A stretch of DNA of 64,000 nt from Thiosocius sp942490985 (GTDB taxonomy: Bacteria; Pseudomonadota; Gammaproteobacteria; Chromatiales; Chromatiaceae). Below are positions 62,074 through 64,000 of this stretch, piece by piece. The DNA is taken from positions 124,001-188,000 of the forward strand of contig CALNYW010000003.1 of assembly GCA_942490985.1 (NCBI GenBank). Direction: 5' to 3'. The notes below the pieces were generated by a model, which had not been told where the DNA came from, searched no databases, and saw only the letters and a list, made by a program, of their open reading frames with translations. Position 1 is the first letter of the stretch. Every line of letters begins with the position of its first letter. The translations under genes were made by a program, and so were the position numbers.

Positions 62074-63039
62074 CTAGCGCCAGGTCACCTCCTGGTAGTA
62101 CAGCGCCAACTGCTCCTGCGCCACGCTGCCCTGCGCGGCGTCGAAATCCGGCCCGGTCCAGCTTTTCGCCCAACAGCCCTTGACGATCCAGGTATTGACC
62201 ACGCGTCGTCCCTTCCAATCCAGCTGGCGGACCTGCACGTCACGTACCAGCGGCTTGCCGCCGTACTGCGACTGCTTCCAATCGAAAAACAGCTTTGACT
62301 GGGTGACCCCGCGGCGCAGGGTAAGCACCGGCCAGTCGGCACGCGCCGCGTGGGGCAGATCGAGAAATGCCTGGATACCCTGCGGCGGACTGAACTCGAA
62401 CTGCGTGTAAGGGCCCGCCAGCAATTGCGGGGCGCTGACCGCGCACATACCGGCCTCCACCCCATCGATCTCAACCTGGAAGTTATGCCCCGGCAACAGC
62501 TCCTCTTCGATCAGCTGCGACGGCAGCAAGACCGGGTTGCCAGCAATCACGTTGCCGCTTGGCGCACGGAAAGTCACCTGCATGTCCAGCGGCGGCAGCC
62601 GCGCATGATCGGCCTCGACCTGTTCCGGAAACCCGAACACAACCGTACCGTCAAATGCCCCCAGCGACCGTTGCAGATAGCCGCCAAGGACATCGGCGCG
62701 CTCGCCCGGCGAGGTCTGTTTGAGCTCGTACAGGGTTTCCGACCCATCGATACACAGGGTGGTCGGCGTGGCGCGGCCGAACGCAAGCATGCGCTCGAGC
62801 GCGGCCTTCTCGTCCGCAACCGTTGCCCGGCGCACATTCAGATCGATATGCAGGAATGCCTGCCCGGCCGCATCGGCCAGCAGTTGCGCGCAGTAGATGC
62901 GATCACGCGATTGCCCGCCCAACGCCAGCAGGCGCACGCCCCCGGCCTGGCGCCGGCGCTTATCGGCCAGCGCCAGAATCGGGCCGGGATTGCGCCGGCT
63001 GAACGCGAACTGCGGCAGTGCCTCGCGCGCCTGCTCCAT
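62074..63039 (-). CDS. Contractile-injection tail-tube protein fused to a degenerate AAA-like domain
   Basis: A 321-residue protein. Residues about 180-321 resemble T4 gp19/Afp-type tube proteins (NFQVEIDGVEAGMCAVSAPQL ... VKGCWAKSWTGPDFDAA, VAQEQLALYYQEVTW). Residues 20-160 have the layout of the AAA ATPases of extracellular contractile systems: LLALGGQSRDRIYCAQLL (where Walker A should be, but no GxxGxGKT), LCIDGSETLY (Walker-B-like, without DE) and YLQRSLGAFDGTVVFGFPEQ. It would thus be ATPase-shaped but inactive. The start ATG 63039 overlaps the upstream stop by one base. Confidence 0.72.
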   Translation of the reverse strand: MEQAREALPQFAFSRRNPGPILALADKRRRQAGGVRLLALGGQSRDRIYCAQLLADAAGQAFLHIDLNVRRATVADEKAALERMLAFGRATPTTLCIDGSETLYELKQTSPGERADVLGGYLQRSLGAFDGTVVFGFPEQVEADHARLPPLDMQVTFRAPSGNVIAGNPVLLPSQLIEEELLPGHNFQVEIDGVEAGMCAVSAPQLLAGPYTQFEFSPPQGIQAFLDLPHAARADWPVLTLRRGVTQSKLFFDWKQSQYGGKPLVRDVQVRQLDWKGRRVVNTWIVKGCWAKSWTGPDFDAAQGSVAQEQLALYYQEVTWR

Positions 63040-63494
63040 CAGGTCTCGATCTCGAGGCCTTCGTGGACCAGCACCAGTTCCTCGATGGCGATTGCGCTGA
63101 CGACACCATTCAGATCCGGTCCCTTGAAACTGATCGGCCAGGCATTGCGGATCTGCCAGGACATCACGATCTGGCGCGACTCATCGAGCAGCTGAATGCG
63201 CCCGTCGGCTCGCTGTACCGAACCCTGCACCGACTGTTGAATCCACTGGTACAGCGTCAGATCGCCGATCACGCCTCGTTTTAGCGTCACGTCGGTGTAT
63301 TTGACCAGACCGGGCAGACGACGCGGCGACAGGGTTCGATCATTGCCGTTGCGATACTCGACCGTTGCCACCTCGGTGTTTAGACCGCTGACCTCGGAGA
63401 AGCCGCCGCGCACGGTCTCGCCCTCGATGCCGACGCCCGGAAACTCGACCTGAAAATTGAATGCCCCATAGGGTTCATCTCTGAATACCGGCAC
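63039..63494 (-). CDS. Tail-tube protein (gp19/Afp1-5-like) of a contractile injection system
   Basis: A 151-residue tube subunit. The start is GTG 63494, eight bases after GGAG, giving the family start PVFRDEPYGAFNFQVEF; the frame upstream to 63557 is not conserved. GGFSEVSGLNTEVATVEYRNGND, LKRGVIGDLTLYQWI and WQIRNAWPISFKGPDLNG complete the fold. Such proteins stack into the inner tube of R-type pyocin/Afp-like particles. It is translated ahead of the fused tube gene. Confidence 0.88.
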   Translation of the reverse strand: MPVFRDEPYGAFNFQVEFPGVGIEGETVRGGFSEVSGLNTEVATVEYRNGNDRTLSPRRLPGLVKYTDVTLKRGVIGDLTLYQWIQQSVQGSVQRADGRIQLLDESRQIVMSWQIRNAWPISFKGPDLNGVVSAIAIEELVLVHEGLEIET

Positions 63495-63586
63495 TGTTTC
63501 TTCTCCCGCTGCGGCAAGCCCGCAGTCATATGCTATTTTTTCCTGAGCCGTTTCCAATTAAGGCTCAACAACCGGAAGGCTTCAAG

Positions 63587-64000
63587 ATGCCGAATCGCAG
63601 ACCGTTCGATCACATTGGCGCGTTCAACTTCAAGCTCGAGATAGAAGGCGTCACTGACGGTGCCGTTTTGCACGTCAGCGGCCTGACCGCCAGGACCGAC
63701 GTGGTCAGCTTCAAAGATGGCAGTGACATCATTGTTCGACATCGGCCGGGGCGCAGCCATATCGATAACTTCGTCGTGCGGCGTGGCTACAACAACGTCG
63801 ACGAGCTGTACGACTGGTATGACAAGGTCCGCAACGGGAAGATTGAGCGCAAGTCCGGCTCGGTTATCATTGCCGGCGACGACGGCTCGGAAATCACCCG
63901 CTTCAATTTCTTCGAGGCCTGGCCCTGCCGATGGAGCCTGCTGACCCTCGACGGCGACGACAGCGAGACCCTGATCGAAGAGATCGAGATTGCCGCCGAG
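63587..64000 (+). CDS. Tail-tube-type protein of a contractile injection system (runs off right edge)
   Basis: An open frame of 138 codons from ATG 63587 to the window end, with GGAAGG just upstream. It reads RPFDHIGAFNFKLEIEGVTDGAVLHVSGLTARTDVVSFKDGSD, then VVRRGYNNVDELYDWYDKV, FNFFEAWPCRWSLLTLDGDD, which is another gp19-like tube or tube-initiator fold. It is divergent from the two minus-strand tube genes (92-base gap). More components of the injection system should lie to the right. Confidence 0.82.
   Translation, partial: MPNRRPFDHIGAFNFKLEIEGVTDGAVLHVSGLTARTDVVSFKDGSDIIVRHRPGRSHIDNFVVRRGYNNVDELYDWYDKVRNGKIERKSGSVIIAGDDGSEITRFNFFEAWPCRWSLLTLDGDDSETLIEEIEIAAE

Noticed and set aside
1..64000. 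CRISPR arrays, rRNA and tRNA genes
   Set aside because: No regularly spaced repeats with unique spacers and no cloverleaf or rRNA-like sequence was seen by eye; a covariance scan would settle it.
62074..64000. Interpretation as an ordinary prophage tail
   Set aside because: The tube-type proteins match Afp/PVC-style sequences and no integrase, lysis or capsid gene is visible, but a prophage cannot be excluded until the right flank is known.

Overview
The window reads as a GC-rich gammaproteobacterial chromosome segment. Support for this is the complete Gsp-type type II secretion operon, a Tat-exported PhoX, an EVE-domain protein next to a sulfurtransferase, SPOR-domain proteins and the codon style. 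No rRNA, tRNA or CRISPR array was seen, and no species can be named from the sequence alone.

Left third (1 to about 31.8 kb) is an accessory lipid/polysaccharide island. A fully reducing single-module polyketide synthase without thioesterase is followed on the same strand by the start of what looks like an alpha-oxoamine-synthase-type PLP enzyme. Divergent from it are an extended SDR and, further on, a classical SDR. Then come seven intact glycosyltransferases (one of the MGDG-synthase type that glycosylates lipids), a MAO-like flavin amine oxidase, an ACP/alpha-beta-hydrolase/degenerate-P450 operon, three sulfotransferases, a cupin sugar isomerase-like protein, a DAO-type oxidoreductase, and a broken fused glycosyltransferase/FkbM methyltransferase gene. 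Taken together this suggests a modified, probably glycosylated and sulfated long-chain amino lipid or surface glycan; that product is inference. An IS4-family element with a candidate 10-bp target duplication sits at the right border of the island.

Middle (33.5 to 46.3 kb) carries a Tat-exported PhoX alkaline phosphatase with a possible Pho box, followed by the T2SS operon gspE-F-G-H-I-J-K-L-M-(C/N-like)-D. Almost every junction in it is an overlap. A secreted Asp-rich beta-helix protein with a clear terminator lies just downstream on the opposite strand and is a candidate T2SS substrate.

The 48.5 to 60.2 kb stretch holds scattered housekeeping and envelope genes: EVE protein, sulfurtransferase, a coiled-coil SPOR protein, a secreted protein of unknown function, an ankyrin-SPOR protein, a small coiled-coil protein, a divergent NUDIX protein, a carbohydrate-binding-like protein and a lipoprotein MsrA. 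It also holds a decayed GIY-YIG nuclease gene bracketed by inverted palindromic repeats.

The last 4 kb is a mobile/structured region followed by the edge of a contractile injection system. First comes an array of about eight consecutive hairpins, then a group II intron remnant with a 34-nt domain V but almost no maturase ORF. The injection-system edge consists of two tail-tube-type genes on the minus strand, one fused to an apparently dead AAA-like domain, and a third, divergent tube-type gene running off the right end.
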